64,000 bases of DNA, taken from Bacillota bacterium (GTDB lineage Bacteria > Bacillota > UBA4882 > UBA8346). Within the stretch, counting starts at the first letter, position 1. Every line of letters starts with the position of its first letter. Position numbers and translations under genes: made by a program. Below the pieces are notes generated by a model, which made no database searches, was not told the origin of the DNA, and worked only from the letters and a program-made list of their open reading frames with translations. Where the stretch lies: positions 10,378 to 74,377 of the forward strand of contig JAEZJK010000034.1 of the NCBI GenBank assembly GCA_023415835.1. Direction: 5' to 3'. This document shows positions 16,418 through 26,502 of this stretch, piece by piece.

Positions 16418-17272
16418 ATGATTTATCAAGACTCTATCGGTCGCAAGGCTTTTAACGTGTTAAATACGATACTTTGTGTTTTTATATGTTTGGCGGTGCT
16501 CTTTCCCTTATGGATGGCTTTGATGACTTCCTTGGCTCCAGACAAACAAGTTATTTACAAGGAGTTTATCGTTTGGCCCGAATCATTCAGCTTAAAAACT
16601 TACGAACTGGTTTTTAAGAGCGGTTATATGCAAGGTTTTATGAATTCCGTCAGTACTACGGTTATCGGTACGATTGCTTCAATGATACTAACGCTGTTTG
16701 CCGGATATGCTTTAGCCCAAAAGGATTTGGTCTTCCGTAAATTCTTCATGAACTTTATCTTTATTACCATGGTTTTCGCCAACGGAATCATTCCTTTCTA
16801 TATGGTAGTCCAAAAATTACACCTGATCGACAAAATGGCGGCGATTGTAATTCCGGTTCTGATTCAAACCTATAATTTGATTTTAATGAAGAACTATATG
16901 GTTTCCATCCCGGAAAGCTTGATGGAGTCAGCCCGCTTGGACGGATGCTCCGAAATTGGGATTTTATTCCGGATCGTGATTCCGGTCTCGATTCCGATCA
17001 TCGCGGCAATTACCCTATTTTACGCGGTGTATTACTGGAACCAGTATCTTAATGTGGTAATGTTCATTAATGACGGAACCAAATACACGGTTCAGGTTCT
17101 CTTGCGCCAATTGGTCTTTGAAAACGCATCGGTTCAGACCGGCCAAAACCGGGTTTATAGTAACTTTAAGATGACGGTAATGATTGTGGCGATGCTGCCG
17201 GTTATCATCATGTATCCCTTCATCCAACGCTATTTCATTTCCGGTATCATGCTAGGTTCGATTAAAGGATAA
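16418..17272 (+). CDS. Carbohydrate ABC transporter permease 2 (YtcP-type, CUT1)
   Basis: 284 residues, six membrane segments, EAA loop MESARLDGCSEIGILFRIVI, C-terminal IQRYFISGIMLGSIKG typical of the YtcP/LplC family. It forms the inner-membrane channel with the preceding permease. ATG at 16418 has AGAGGTGAAAAAA upstream; the frame opens further upstream at 16325 but that part lies in the palindromic repeat and is not coding. The repeat inserted between the two permease genes may weaken or tune expression of this gene and those downstream. Confidence 0.88.
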   Translation: MIYQDSIGRKAFNVLNTILCVFICLAVLFPLWMALMTSLAPDKQVIYKEFIVWPESFSLKTYELVFKSGYMQGFMNSVSTTVIGTIASMILTLFAGYALAQKDLVFRKFFMNFIFITMVFANGIIPFYMVVQKLHLIDKMAAIVIPVLIQTYNLILMKNYMVSIPESLMESARLDGCSEIGILFRIVIPVSIPIIAAITLFYAVYYWNQYLNVVMFINDGTKYTVQVLLRQLVFENASVQTGQNRVYSNFKMTVMIVAMLPVIIMYPFIQRYFISGIMLGSIKG

Positions 17273-17505
17273 ATTGAAGATAAACTTTAAAAGCAGGAAC
17301 GTAATTTTTTAGATTGAATTATATTTAGTACTGCAAATATTTACAGATTTGGCCATCACTCAATAATGATATCCGGCTTTTGGAGGTAGTGAAAGGTATT
17401 ATATCTTTTACTATTCCTATCCAATTTTTCCGGTGGATGAAAGGAGTTGATGCCTGGATTGAGTGTAGGGGTTTCCAAGCAAGAAAAAATAAGGAGGTAA
17501 GATCG

Positions 17506-18978
17506 GTGTTTAATACCAAAAAAACAGTAATTCTTGTGCTAGTCGGTTTAATGGTGCTTTCCTTAGTAGGCGCCGTCGGCTTTGCCGCTAAAAAAACAGC
17601 TGTTCCCTTAAAAGTATGTTTGCCCAGCTCCAGTTGGGGAAATAGTGCAGACCCCGGTTTGTTGGAAGAAGTCAAAAAATACATGGAGAAGCAGACCAAT
17701 ACCACTATTAATATGATTGCTCCTCCAATGAATACTTACTCCGACAAGATTAACGTATTGCTCGCCTCCGGAGACATCCCAGACGTTTTCCGGGTTACTA
17801 AGGCCATGGTTAATGTCCATACCTTTACTCAAAGAGGCTATACTGCGGACATTACTAAATTAGTTAAGAAGAACAAAATTTTCGATAAGGTTGACCCGAA
17901 ATACTTCAATTATATGAAAGTTAACGGTGTAGTTCGCGCTATCCCGCTGGCTAAAGAGAACGAGAAATTTATTTGGCTCCGGAAAGATCTGGCTAACGGA
18001 TATGGCGTAAAATTATCGAGCACCCCGACTACCGAAGAGTTTTACAATGAGATGAAAAAGGTTAAGGACAGAATTCCTTTGACCTATCCGAAATTCCTTG
18101 ACAATCTACCATTCTTCTACCATACTTTCGGCGTCTATGATGAATTCATCAAAGACAAGAAAGGCAAATATTACGATGTCTTTAACACCCCGGAAATGAG
18201 AGAATGCTTAACCTATCTCAACAAGCTTTACAAAGAAGGCGTTTTGGACAAAGAATTTCCGACCAATGATAACACAGTGCTCCGGAACAACCTTATTTCC
18301 GGTAAAGCTGTTGCCAACATCGACTATGACAACCGTTACTTCTATTATAACGCCGAAATTACCCGGTTAGATCCTAACGCCAAACCGGATCTGCAACCCA
18401 TCTTTATGTTGAAAGGGCCCAAAGGCCTGGGTGGTACTTTGAACGAAGCCTGCTCAGACGCGCTTGCTGTTTCTTCAAAATCAAAAAACCCGGAAGCAGC
18501 AGTTAACCTGATCGGTTGGGCTTACTATACTGTCGACGGCCAAAAAGTAATGCAAGTCGGGCTACCTGGGAAACACTACGTGGTTGAAAATGGTGCAGCC
18601 AAATTGACCCCACAAGCTGAAGCCGGCGGTATGTCGTTAGACTTGACCCAGTTAATGAAACGTCATGTTGAATTAGAAGATTTACAAAAAGGCTTTGGTT
18701 TCCCCTTCCCGAATGAAGAAAACCTGAAGACCTATTACAGCTTGGTTAAAGATGTTAGCAAATATACCGGCCGTAAAGAAGTTATTTCTGTCGGACAATC
18801 AGCTATTTACGATAAAGTTGGACCGTCCTTGATCAAAAAGCGTCAAGAGATCGCGTTGCAAGCTATCATTGGCAATATGACTGTTGAAAACGCTTTCAAA
18901 GAATATGAAGCTTTCTTCAAGAGCATTAATGGCGACCAAATCATTAAAGAATTAAACACCAAGAAAAAAGCCCAATAA
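17506..18978 (+). CDS. Extracellular solute-binding protein for oligosaccharides (family 1)
   Basis: 490 residues. Residues 1-28 are a signal peptide (KKTVILVLVGLMVLSLVGAV, then GFAAKK), with an A-x-A type cleavage site and no lipobox cysteine, unlike the lipoprotein binding proteins usual in Gram-positives. The body is the large LplA/YtcQ-type family-1 binding fold with early LLASGDIPDVFRV and late conserved ANIDYDNRY and LGGTLNEACSDALAVS segments. GTG at 17506 is chosen because AAGGAGG precedes it by eight bases; the frame opens earlier at 17380 without a ribosome site. It would deliver oligogalacturonides to the two permeases. Confidence 0.85.
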   Translation: MFNTKKTVILVLVGLMVLSLVGAVGFAAKKTAVPLKVCLPSSSWGNSADPGLLEEVKKYMEKQTNTTINMIAPPMNTYSDKINVLLASGDIPDVFRVTKAMVNVHTFTQRGYTADITKLVKKNKIFDKVDPKYFNYMKVNGVVRAIPLAKENEKFIWLRKDLANGYGVKLSSTPTTEEFYNEMKKVKDRIPLTYPKFLDNLPFFYHTFGVYDEFIKDKKGKYYDVFNTPEMRECLTYLNKLYKEGVLDKEFPTNDNTVLRNNLISGKAVANIDYDNRYFYYNAEITRLDPNAKPDLQPIFMLKGPKGLGGTLNEACSDALAVSSKSKNPEAAVNLIGWAYYTVDGQKVMQVGLPGKHYVVENGAAKLTPQAEAGGMSLDLTQLMKRHVELEDLQKGFGFPFPNEENLKTYYSLVKDVSKYTGRKEVISVGQSAIYDKVGPSLIKKRQEIALQAIIGNMTVENAFKEYEAFFKSINGDQIIKELNTKKKAQ

Positions 18979-19013
18979 TTAATCAAATAAATTAGTCTTT
19001 TTAATTGTCCTGT

Positions 19014-19048
19014 ACAAGGGATTTTCCCTAGTGCAGGACAATTTTTTA
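19014..19048 (+). terminator. Terminator after the binding-protein gene
   Basis: TTGTCCTGTAC pairs with GTGCAGGACAA with one mismatch, has an inner AGGGA/TCCCT pair and is followed by TTTTTT. It may cause partial termination and differential expression between the abundant binding protein and the enzymes downstream. Confidence 0.8.
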
Positions 19049-19166
19049 GGAAAGTTTAGATCAAGAGCAACCAATGTACTTGATTTATTACTAGATTGAT
19101 TAAAAAATGATTTTGCAGGATAGAGTTTCAATTTTGCTTAAACTATTCTTTAAGGAGGGTTAATCC

Positions 19167-21092
19167 TTGAATAAAAAAGGTATTTCAATAATTCTTTTGC
19201 TTGGATTTTGCCTTTCGTTTACCTTACTTTACGGGCAAGCGGAGCAAATAGTAGCCCAAGCCTCAGCCGTAAAATTACCGCCCAATTATATATTTTATGC
19301 TCCTGGGGTCAAAAATCCCAAAGACGCTAAGGCGGATGTCGAAGCTAACGGGTTGAAAGCTTTGGAGACTTTTAATTCTCACTTTTTATTCATTACTGAT
19401 AAAACTGGGAAAAAAGTTTTGAAATTAAATACTTTAGATGGTCAAAATGATTATTTGGAATTTCCGCTTGATGGTACTGAGACAAAGATTACATTCATTT
19501 TTAAGGCGAAAGGCGCTGTAGTCCCTGATAAAGGCACTCCTTATGGAATCCTCTGGGCAAAATGGCAACGAGGAGAATATCAGTCTGTGCTCCGGCATAA
19601 TGCCAGTAACCAGATTAAAGGTAGTTCCGGACTGTCGCGTTTGAACCCGGATAATATTGTCTCCGATTGGCATGATTTCAGGCTTGTTTTCGATTTGGCG
19701 GCTGATGGGAAAGCTATGACGGCTACCGCCTATATCGACGGTAAACAAAGGCACCAGACCTTAAACTTTGAAAAGCAAGACGAGTCCGGCAGCTATTTTC
19801 AATTTGGCGAGAATGACGGCAGCACAAATGGTTATGGGCGTTACCCCTACTTCTTGCTTGTTAAAAATGAAGATGTAAGCGTGAAAAGCCTTGGCGAATT
19901 AAGTAAAATCGTCGGTTTTGATCTCGAAGCCAAACCGGAATTGGTTGACGATTCGGACCCGGTAAGCAAAAAACCCGCTAAAAAACCGGTAGGCATTAAT
20001 ATGACTGCCGCTGAAGCAAGCAGTAAAGATCCAAAATATGTTGATCCCTCATTTTTAAAAGATGGCGTTATTGATCTTGCCAAACTGCCATATAGTAAAA
20101 ATACGGCTCAAAAAGTAACCGCCAACCCCAAAATGCCGTCAAGAATCTTTAAAAAGGCCGCGGCGGTCGTTGATGCAACCGGGGCCAACGGAGCGTACAA
20201 AACAATTGCATCAGCAATTGCCGCAGTTCAACCCGGCGCTATGATTTATATCAAGCCCGGATTATATCAGGAGAAACTAAAAATCACCAAACCGAATCTT
20301 AGCTTAGTGGGCGAAAGTCCGACCAATACTATCATTTATGGTTATGAGGCGGATTACGGCGGAATTGGTCAAAACATTCTCGTAGAAGTGGATCTTCCTG
20401 AAGCCGGTTATTTTACCGCCGAAAACATTACCTTCTACAATAAAGGGGCGGAATGGAACAAGACCTGGGACAACGTGGAAAGAAGATCGGTTACGCTGGC
20501 GACGAAAAATGTTCATCAAGGTTATTTGAAAAATTGTATCTTTCTCGGGCAACAGGATACCATGTATTTGAGATCGGGAAGACAGTTTTTTGAAAATTGC
20601 TACATCGAAGGGGAAGTGGACTTTATCTGCGGCGGTGCAACAGTCCTATTCGATAAATGCCACATTCATTCGCTTTTCTATAAGGAAGGCGGATATATTA
20701 CGGCGGCCGCTCCATCGGATACTAACGGCGCAGGATTTAACAATGGTTATGTGTTTAATAATTGCCTAATAACAGTTGACCCCACTATGGCATCAAAAAA
20801 TATTTTTCTCGGCAGAGGTGCCTGGGAAGGTGGGAGCAATGGCGCCCCGAATCAAGCCAAGGCCGTTTTTATCACTTCACAGTTACATGGGCAGATTAGT
20901 CCTAACGCCTGGACTGACTGGGATAATGTCTCAACCGCAGCGAAACAATTTTTTAGGGAATATAAAAATACCGGCGAAGGCTCAATTTCGACCGAAACAG
21001 CAACCAGATTATTTTTAACTGATACTGAATATAAATCGACCTATAGTTCTCCTAAAAAGATCCTTGGATTTGTCCCGAAGATGCCGTATTAA
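19167..21092 (+). CDS. Secreted pectinesterase (CE8) with N-terminal accessory domain
   Basis: 641 residues. Residues 1-31 are a signal peptide ending near IVAQA. Residues 35-260 form a beta-rich, probably concanavalin-like accessory domain followed by a Pro/Lys linker (SKKPAKKPVG). Residues 330-635 are a pectin methylesterase beta-helix with GAYKTIASAIAAVQPG, the oxyanion glutamine and first aspartate in FLGQQDTMYLR, the nucleophile region GEVDFICGGATVLF, and FLGRGAWEGG with the conserved arginine. It demethylates pectin outside the cell, making it a substrate for pectate lyases. TTG at 19167 follows AAGGAGG by eight bases. It is flanked by terminators and may have its own promoter. Confidence 0.9.
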   Translation: MNKKGISIILLLGFCLSFTLLYGQAEQIVAQASAVKLPPNYIFYAPGVKNPKDAKADVEANGLKALETFNSHFLFITDKTGKKVLKLNTLDGQNDYLEFPLDGTETKITFIFKAKGAVVPDKGTPYGILWAKWQRGEYQSVLRHNASNQIKGSSGLSRLNPDNIVSDWHDFRLVFDLAADGKAMTATAYIDGKQRHQTLNFEKQDESGSYFQFGENDGSTNGYGRYPYFLLVKNEDVSVKSLGELSKIVGFDLEAKPELVDDSDPVSKKPAKKPVGINMTAAEASSKDPKYVDPSFLKDGVIDLAKLPYSKNTAQKVTANPKMPSRIFKKAAAVVDATGANGAYKTIASAIAAVQPGAMIYIKPGLYQEKLKITKPNLSLVGESPTNTIIYGYEADYGGIGQNILVEVDLPEAGYFTAENITFYNKGAEWNKTWDNVERRSVTLATKNVHQGYLKNCIFLGQQDTMYLRSGRQFFENCYIEGEVDFICGGATVLFDKCHIHSLFYKEGGYITAAAPSDTNGAGFNNGYVFNNCLITVDPTMASKNIFLGRGAWEGGSNGAPNQAKAVFITSQLHGQISPNAWTDWDNVSTAAKQFFREYKNTGEGSISTETATRLFLTDTEYKSTYSSPKKILGFVPKMPY

Positions 21093-21098
21093 ATTTTG

Positions 21099-21137
21099 CA
21101 AAACAGGCGCTGGCATAAAAGCGCCTGTTTTGTTTTT
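21099..21137 (+). terminator. Terminator after the pectinesterase gene
   Basis: AACAGGCGCT and AGCGCCTGTT pair around GGCATAAA, followed by TTGTTTTT. Confidence 0.88.
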
Positions 21138-21189
21138 CCAAATTATCAAAGAACGGATTACTATCAAATAAGGTATTTTAGGTGAAAAA

Positions 21190-22788
21190 ATGGAAAAAAT
21201 AATAGAATTTGCCGATAATGTATTGAAATTTGGGAGGGATCGTTATCATAAACCGTCATCCCCTTTATTGGCTGATGGTATTAATGTAGTTAGCGGGGAA
21301 CATCTCAAATGGGTCTGTCCCGGAGGGCGCGAAACAGTAATTTCCAACTTAGCTTGCCAACAGAACTTATTTAGGGTCTTAACCGGTTTGGCCAATTTGA
21401 CCAGTGATGATAAATATAAAGAAGCTGCCGAAGCAGGGTTAAGATGCCATTTTGATAATTTTGCTGATGAAAGCGGTTTGCTACAATGGGGAGGGCACCG
21501 TTTTATCGACTTGTTTACACTAGAACCAACCGGCCCTGGTGGGAAGGGAATGGTACACGAGCTTAAAAATGTCTTTCCATATTATGACCTAATGTATGAA
21601 GTAAATCCGGAAGCGACAATCAAATTTATCAAAGCGTTTTGGAACGCCCACCTTATTAATTGGGGCGAGCTCTATCTGAGCCGGCATGGCGAATACGGAT
21701 TGAAACTCGGTCCGGCCTGGGATCATGTACCGGTGAACCGGCCTCCGTTTCGTGAGTCTCCCGGGCTGTCCTTTATTAATGCTGGAAGCGACCTGATTTA
21801 TGCAGCTGGGACTCTTTACAAGCTAACCGGAGATCAAAAGGCGTTAACTTGGGCCAAACATCTGGCTCAGCAATACGTTGCGGCCCGCCATCCCCTAACC
21901 GGGCTGGGAAGCTATCAATTCACGCAACCGAAGCAAGTGGCGGAGATTGATGATGATAATATCACTCTTTCCAAATATGGAGACCGGGCTAAAAGGCAAT
22001 TTGGAGCGGAATTCGGGCCGATCGCCTTGGAGGGGAATGTGCTCTTTTTTAAACAGGAAGAAAAGATTTATAGTGAGAATATGCTGATGCAGCTCCAACT
22101 GGCACGGGAAATTGGAGAAGCGGGCCGGGATTTAATGGAATGGAGCCATCAAGGGTTAATTAGTTTTGCCAAGTATGTTTATGAAGCGGAAACCAATCAA
22201 ATTAAACCAATGTTTACCGATGGCAAGGATTTAACTGGTTATGTTTTAAAATGTAACGGTTATTTTGGTAAGAAAGGGACTATTTTAAAGAGGCAGAAAG
22301 CTGACTGTAAGTATTTACTGGTTTATGCCAGAGGATTTCTTTATATCAATGACGAAGAATTATGGCAGACAGCCCGAAGTATCGGTAAGGGAAATGATCT
22401 GGGCGATCTGGGGGTCCGGCCCGGTATTGACCTAAAAATAAATATGGGAACCAACTGTTCTGATGCGAAAGCCCTCTTTGCTGTGGTTGACCTTTTTAAG
22501 GCTACTTCAAACCCTGATTACTTGAGATTAGGCAAAGTTATTGCCGTTAATATTGAAAAAACGAATTTTCACAACGGATATTTTCTAAAGGGGCAGGAAT
22601 ATCTATACGCAAAATTTGACGCTATTGAACCGTTAGCATTAATAACCCTGGAAGCCGCGCTTCGGGGGGAACCGGATTTGATCCCGGTTTACATCAATAG
22701 CAGCGGTTATATCGGCGGGGACTACCAGGAGCCGGATGGAACGATTCGGAATGCTTATGATCGAGAGTTTTACGATTTGAAGAAATAG
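21190..22788 (+). CDS. Cytoplasmic pectate lyase, polysaccharide lyase family 2-like (PelW type)
   Basis: 532 residues with no signal peptide. Length and landmark segments, WGGHRFIDLFTLEPTGPG, MVHELKNVFPYYDLMYEVNP and AWDHVPVNRPPFRESPG, are those of family 2 pectate lyases such as Dickeya PelW (about 540 residues), which cleave oligogalacturonides in the cytoplasm to unsaturated digalacturonate using a Mn-type metal and an arginine base. The fold is an alpha/alpha barrel, consistent with the alternating helices seen. It fits the operon: oligomers imported by the preceding transporter would be cut here. ATG at 21190 follows TAGGTGAAAAA. Family assignment is by recognition, not search. Confidence 0.8.
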   Translation: MEKIIEFADNVLKFGRDRYHKPSSPLLADGINVVSGEHLKWVCPGGRETVISNLACQQNLFRVLTGLANLTSDDKYKEAAEAGLRCHFDNFADESGLLQWGGHRFIDLFTLEPTGPGGKGMVHELKNVFPYYDLMYEVNPEATIKFIKAFWNAHLINWGELYLSRHGEYGLKLGPAWDHVPVNRPPFRESPGLSFINAGSDLIYAAGTLYKLTGDQKALTWAKHLAQQYVAARHPLTGLGSYQFTQPKQVAEIDDDNITLSKYGDRAKRQFGAEFGPIALEGNVLFFKQEEKIYSENMLMQLQLAREIGEAGRDLMEWSHQGLISFAKYVYEAETNQIKPMFTDGKDLTGYVLKCNGYFGKKGTILKRQKADCKYLLVYARGFLYINDEELWQTARSIGKGNDLGDLGVRPGIDLKINMGTNCSDAKALFAVVDLFKATSNPDYLRLGKVIAVNIEKTNFHNGYFLKGQEYLYAKFDAIEPLALITLEAALRGEPDLIPVYINSSGYIGGDYQEPDGTIRNAYDREFYDLKK

Positions 22789-22838
22789 ATTGAAAGCAGA
22801 GAATTCATAAACTTCAATTCGGTAAATAAACGTTTTTT

Positions 22839-22928
22839 GGCTTTTGGTCCATAACCCTGGCTTTTTACTATAAAGCTAATAACCAACACTTAACAGCTAA
22901 TAGGCAATAGGATTTATGGCCAAAAGCC
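22839..22928. repeat. 90-bp palindromic element between lyase and sensor-kinase genes
   Basis: GGCTTTTGGTCCATAA (22839-22854) is inverted at 22913-22928 (TTTATGGCCAAAAGCC) with one inserted base. The interior contains AATAGGCAATAGG, a motif echoed at 37214 and 40754. No reading frame. Confidence 0.5.
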
Positions 22929-22972
22929 AATATTGAAACCATAGAAGCTTTGAAATCCTGGTTAAAAAGGGT

Positions 22973-24787
22973 ATGATTATGCTTAAAAAATTACCGGTTA
23001 ATCTAGAAACGGCCAGCGACTTCATCCTAACTTCAAAACTTAAAATGATTCTCTATTTGGGTGTCATTATGTTTTTGGTTTTTATTGTTATGAATGGAGT
23101 CTTCTCCAAGATGTATTCGGATAATGTTAAAGAGGTCGTCTTACGCGAGTTTAATAACAAAGTCGAACAAACCTGCCGTTATCTTGATTTAATTACCCAG
23201 AATATCGAGACTACTTCTGAAATTATCTTCACCAACCAGTTGGTACAAGAACAAGCCTTGGAGAGCTTAACCGGAAGTCCGGATCAGATTTTACAACGGA
23301 TGGATTTACTATCTTTTTTACAAGGAATTGCCTTTACGACCGAAGAGGTAAACTCGATTGACCTTTTTTTAAATAGGACCAAAGTACTACTTCCATCCGA
23401 TCAGGGCGCCTACTCGCGTTTAGATAGGGAAGTAATAAACTGGTACCATCAACTGCAACAAGTTGATCAAATAGTTTGGACAGATGATTATGGTTCAAAA
23501 TTTGATTTTTTAAGAACAAGGCCTTTAAACCAAATTACAATGGTTAGGCCGTTAGTTTCTACCATTACCGGGGATAAGGTGGGGCTAATCGCGATTAACC
23601 TGGAAAAAAGAGTGGTTAAGGATTTAATATCAAGTGACTCTAATGCCAATAATATTCTAATTAACCAGGATGGAGAAGTAATTGTCGCTTCATTAAGCGA
23701 TAATTATGGTTACGGCGATGTGGTAAAAAATATCGGCAAAATCAAACGAGAAATAAAAAAAGGTAATAATTTCTCCCGGATAGACGGTATTAATAGCGTA
23801 TTTGTATCACGCGCATCTTCTTACACCGGTTGGGAGATTATTTCTTTTGGTCCAATCGGCCCGTCATTGATGGAGATTTCGCGGTTTCGAAACTATGTAA
23901 TTTTATTTTTGGTCACTAACTTTTTAATCCTTTCCCTCTTAATTTTTTTGGCTTCCACCAAAATGTTTGAACCGGTGAATAAATTAATCGGCTTTATGAA
24001 AAAAGTGGAACAAGGAGATTTAAACGTAACAATTGAGGATAACCGTAAAGATGAGTTCGGTTATATTTATAGTAATTTCAATCGGATGGTAGCGAATATC
24101 CGATATTTATTTCAAGAACTATATGAAGAAAAATTATTAAAAAAGGACGCCGAGTTAAAATTATTACAATCTAAAATTAATCCGCATTTTATCTATAATA
24201 TCTTTAATAACATGAGTTGGTTGCTGGAGCTGGAAAAGTACGACGATTTGAGGGAAATGATTGATTCGGTTGCTAAATACCATAAAACCAGCCTTAATTA
24301 CGGCAGTGATTTTATTAAGATCGCCGATAATGTTGAACAGTTGAAAAGTTATGCCAAAATTCAAATGATCCGATTTAAGGATAAATTTAGTTGTGAATTT
24401 GACATTGATCCCAAGACGTTGGAGTATCGAATTCCGGTCTTTATTTTACAACCTTTGCTTGAGAACGCCATTTGCCATGGAGTTGAGCCTAAAGAAGATT
24501 ATGGTTATATAAAAGTAGCGATCAAACAGAGTAAGGGGAACCTGATCTGTACTATTGAAGATAATGGAGTAGGGATCGAAAAAGGGAAGTTAGCGGAGAT
24601 TAAAAAGAATATCAATGATGAAATCCTTGACAACAATAGGCACTTTGCCCTTACCAACGTAAATAAACGGATTAAATTAAAGTATGGCCCGGAATACGGC
24701 TTAAAGATAAGCAGTAAAGAAGGGGATGGCACTAAAGTAACCATAGTAATGCCTTTAGCGGAGTTGGAGGGAAACGCAATTGTTTAA
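22973..24787 (+). CDS. Sensor histidine kinase (YesM type)
   Basis: 604 residues. Two membrane helices at about 27-47 and 305-325 enclose an extracytoplasmic sensor (Cache-like). A HAMP segment follows (FEPVNKLIGFMKKVEQGDLNV), then the YesM-type phosphoacceptor box LQSKINPHFIYNIFNNMSW with the histidine, and a HATPase with the N box LLENAICHGVEPK and the G1 box IEDNGVGIEKG. This family senses extracellular carbohydrates and pairs with a YesN regulator, encoded next with an 8-bp overlap. It most likely detects pectin breakdown products and activates the upstream operon. ATG at 22973 or 22979; AAAAAGGG lies upstream. Confidence 0.9.
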   Translation: MIMLKKLPVNLETASDFILTSKLKMILYLGVIMFLVFIVMNGVFSKMYSDNVKEVVLREFNNKVEQTCRYLDLITQNIETTSEIIFTNQLVQEQALESLTGSPDQILQRMDLLSFLQGIAFTTEEVNSIDLFLNRTKVLLPSDQGAYSRLDREVINWYHQLQQVDQIVWTDDYGSKFDFLRTRPLNQITMVRPLVSTITGDKVGLIAINLEKRVVKDLISSDSNANNILINQDGEVIVASLSDNYGYGDVVKNIGKIKREIKKGNNFSRIDGINSVFVSRASSYTGWEIISFGPIGPSLMEISRFRNYVILFLVTNFLILSLLIFLASTKMFEPVNKLIGFMKKVEQGDLNVTIEDNRKDEFGYIYSNFNRMVANIRYLFQELYEEKLLKKDAELKLLQSKINPHFIYNIFNNMSWLLELEKYDDLREMIDSVAKYHKTSLNYGSDFIKIADNVEQLKSYAKIQMIRFKDKFSCEFDIDPKTLEYRIPVFILQPLLENAICHGVEPKEDYGYIKVAIKQSKGNLICTIEDNGVGIEKGKLAEIKKNINDEILDNNRHFALTNVNKRIKLKYGPEYGLKISSKEGDGTKVTIVMPLAELEGNAIV

Positions 24788-26393
24788 ATTATTGATTGCT
24801 GATGATGAGCAGATAGTAATTGAAGGGATTAGAAATAGCATTAATTGGGATCAATATGATATCGAAGTAGTAGGGACCGCCAAGAACGGAACTGAAGCTT
24901 TAAAACTTGCCCAAGATTTACGTCCGGATATCATTATTAGCGACATTAAGATGCCCGGTTTAAACGGTTTGGAATTAATTGAAGAATTGAAAGCCTTTTT
25001 GCCGAATGTTAAAGTGATCCTGATTAGCGCTTACGAAGAGTTTGACTATGCCAAACAAGCGATCCGCTTAGGGGTGAATTCGTATCTTTCCAAACCTGTC
25101 AAAAAGGTGGAAGTGATCAATGAGGTATCTAAAATCAAGTCCATGCTGGAACATAAGAAAGATGAAGAGGAGGAAGCCAAGCGGCTGCAGCAACGTTTTA
25201 ACGAAAACCTGCCTATTTTAAGAGAGCACTTTTTGAATACTATAATTAGGGGGAACGCTGTCAGTGATTTGGAGACTAAGATCCAAACTTACCATATTGA
25301 ACTTTCCTCCTATAAAATCGGGGTAATGGTATGTAAAATGGATCATTTCCGGAGTATTCGGTTGGAGGGAGATGAACATCAAGTCCAATTACTAATGCTT
25401 CGGATAATCGAAATCATTAATGAGCTGGCTTTTCAGGTAAGCAAAAGTATCACCTTTCAGAGTTACAATCAAGAGATCGTAACGATTTTCAATGCGCCTG
25501 TAGAGGTTAAATCTCCAATCCAAGAGTTGATTAATTTAGCTGAAAAGATTAAGGACCGGGTTTTAGAAGATACGGGCATTGAAGTTAGTATCGGAATTGG
25601 CAGGATTTATTCCGAGATAACCGATATCGGATTATCTTATAAGGAAGCTGTTAAGGCCTTAAATTACCGGTTAGTATATGGAGACAACAATGTCCTTTAC
25701 ATTGAAAATGTTGAAAATATTGAAACAGAAACTTATAGCCCGTTAATTAACATTAATGAGATACTTGAAAACATCCAGAACATTCTTTACACCGGGAAAA
25801 TCGAAGAGGTATACGGTTTAGTCGATAGTATTACCCAGAGGTTGCAAAGAGCTGAAAAAATACCTTATTACTATATTCAACAACTGTATATCCAACTGCT
25901 TTCGATTATCCTGCGGACGGCGACAGAAATTGGCATTGGAACCCATCAAATTACGGATAACACTGACTTGTATGGAAGGTTGCTTAAGATTGATAGCTTT
26001 TCAGAGCTTGATGATTGGATAAAAGGGATTCTCGGTAATGTTTGCGAACAGATTAACCTTAAAAATCAATTAAAAACGAAACATTCGGTGCAAAAGGCAA
26101 TTAACTATATCCGGGAGCATTGCCAGGAAGAGATTTCCCTTACTTCAGTCGCCGAATATGTGCGTTTAAATCCCACTTATTTCAGTAGGTTTTTTAAGGA
26201 AGAGACCGGTTGTTCTTTTGTGGAATATCTCAAAAAACTACGGATCGAAAAGGCTAAAGAGTTATTAAAAACTAGCAATCTGAAAATTTATGAAATCTGT
26301 GAAGCGCTGGGATATCAAAGCGTTCAGTATTTTTCGACCCTCTTTAAAAATATGGTTGGTGTAACACCGCAGGAGTATCGGGAGAAAAGTTGA
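24780..26393 (+). CDS. AraC-type response regulator (YesN type)
   Basis: 537 residues. The receiver domain (1-120) has the acidic pair DDE at 8-10, phosphoacceptor D55 in IIISDIKMPG, and the lysine in YLSKPVKK. A helical middle region (about 130-420) is typical of YesN. The last 100 residues are an AraC double helix-turn-helix: AVAEYVRLNPTYFSRFFKEE-like region and IYEICEALGYQSVQYFSTLFK. It should activate the pectin genes. The start is TTG at 24780 with GGAGGG eight bases upstream, overlapping the kinase gene by 8 bp, so the two are translated together. Confidence 0.92.
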   Translation: MFKLLIADDEQIVIEGIRNSINWDQYDIEVVGTAKNGTEALKLAQDLRPDIIISDIKMPGLNGLELIEELKAFLPNVKVILISAYEEFDYAKQAIRLGVNSYLSKPVKKVEVINEVSKIKSMLEHKKDEEEEAKRLQQRFNENLPILREHFLNTIIRGNAVSDLETKIQTYHIELSSYKIGVMVCKMDHFRSIRLEGDEHQVQLLMLRIIEIINELAFQVSKSITFQSYNQEIVTIFNAPVEVKSPIQELINLAEKIKDRVLEDTGIEVSIGIGRIYSEITDIGLSYKEAVKALNYRLVYGDNNVLYIENVENIETETYSPLININEILENIQNILYTGKIEEVYGLVDSITQRLQRAEKIPYYYIQQLYIQLLSIILRTATEIGIGTHQITDNTDLYGRLLKIDSFSELDDWIKGILGNVCEQINLKNQLKTKHSVQKAINYIREHCQEEISLTSVAEYVRLNPTYFSRFFKEETGCSFVEYLKKLRIEKAKELLKTSNLKIYEICEALGYQSVQYFSTLFKNMVGVTPQEYREKS

Positions 26394-26502
26394 CCACAGC
26401 TACCGCGGATATATGAAAACTATTTTTTAGTCGGACAATCTCCGCCGCGGGCTTGCTTTGGACATCCATGTCGTCGCAAGCTTGCACCCATCCTGGGTAC
26501 TA

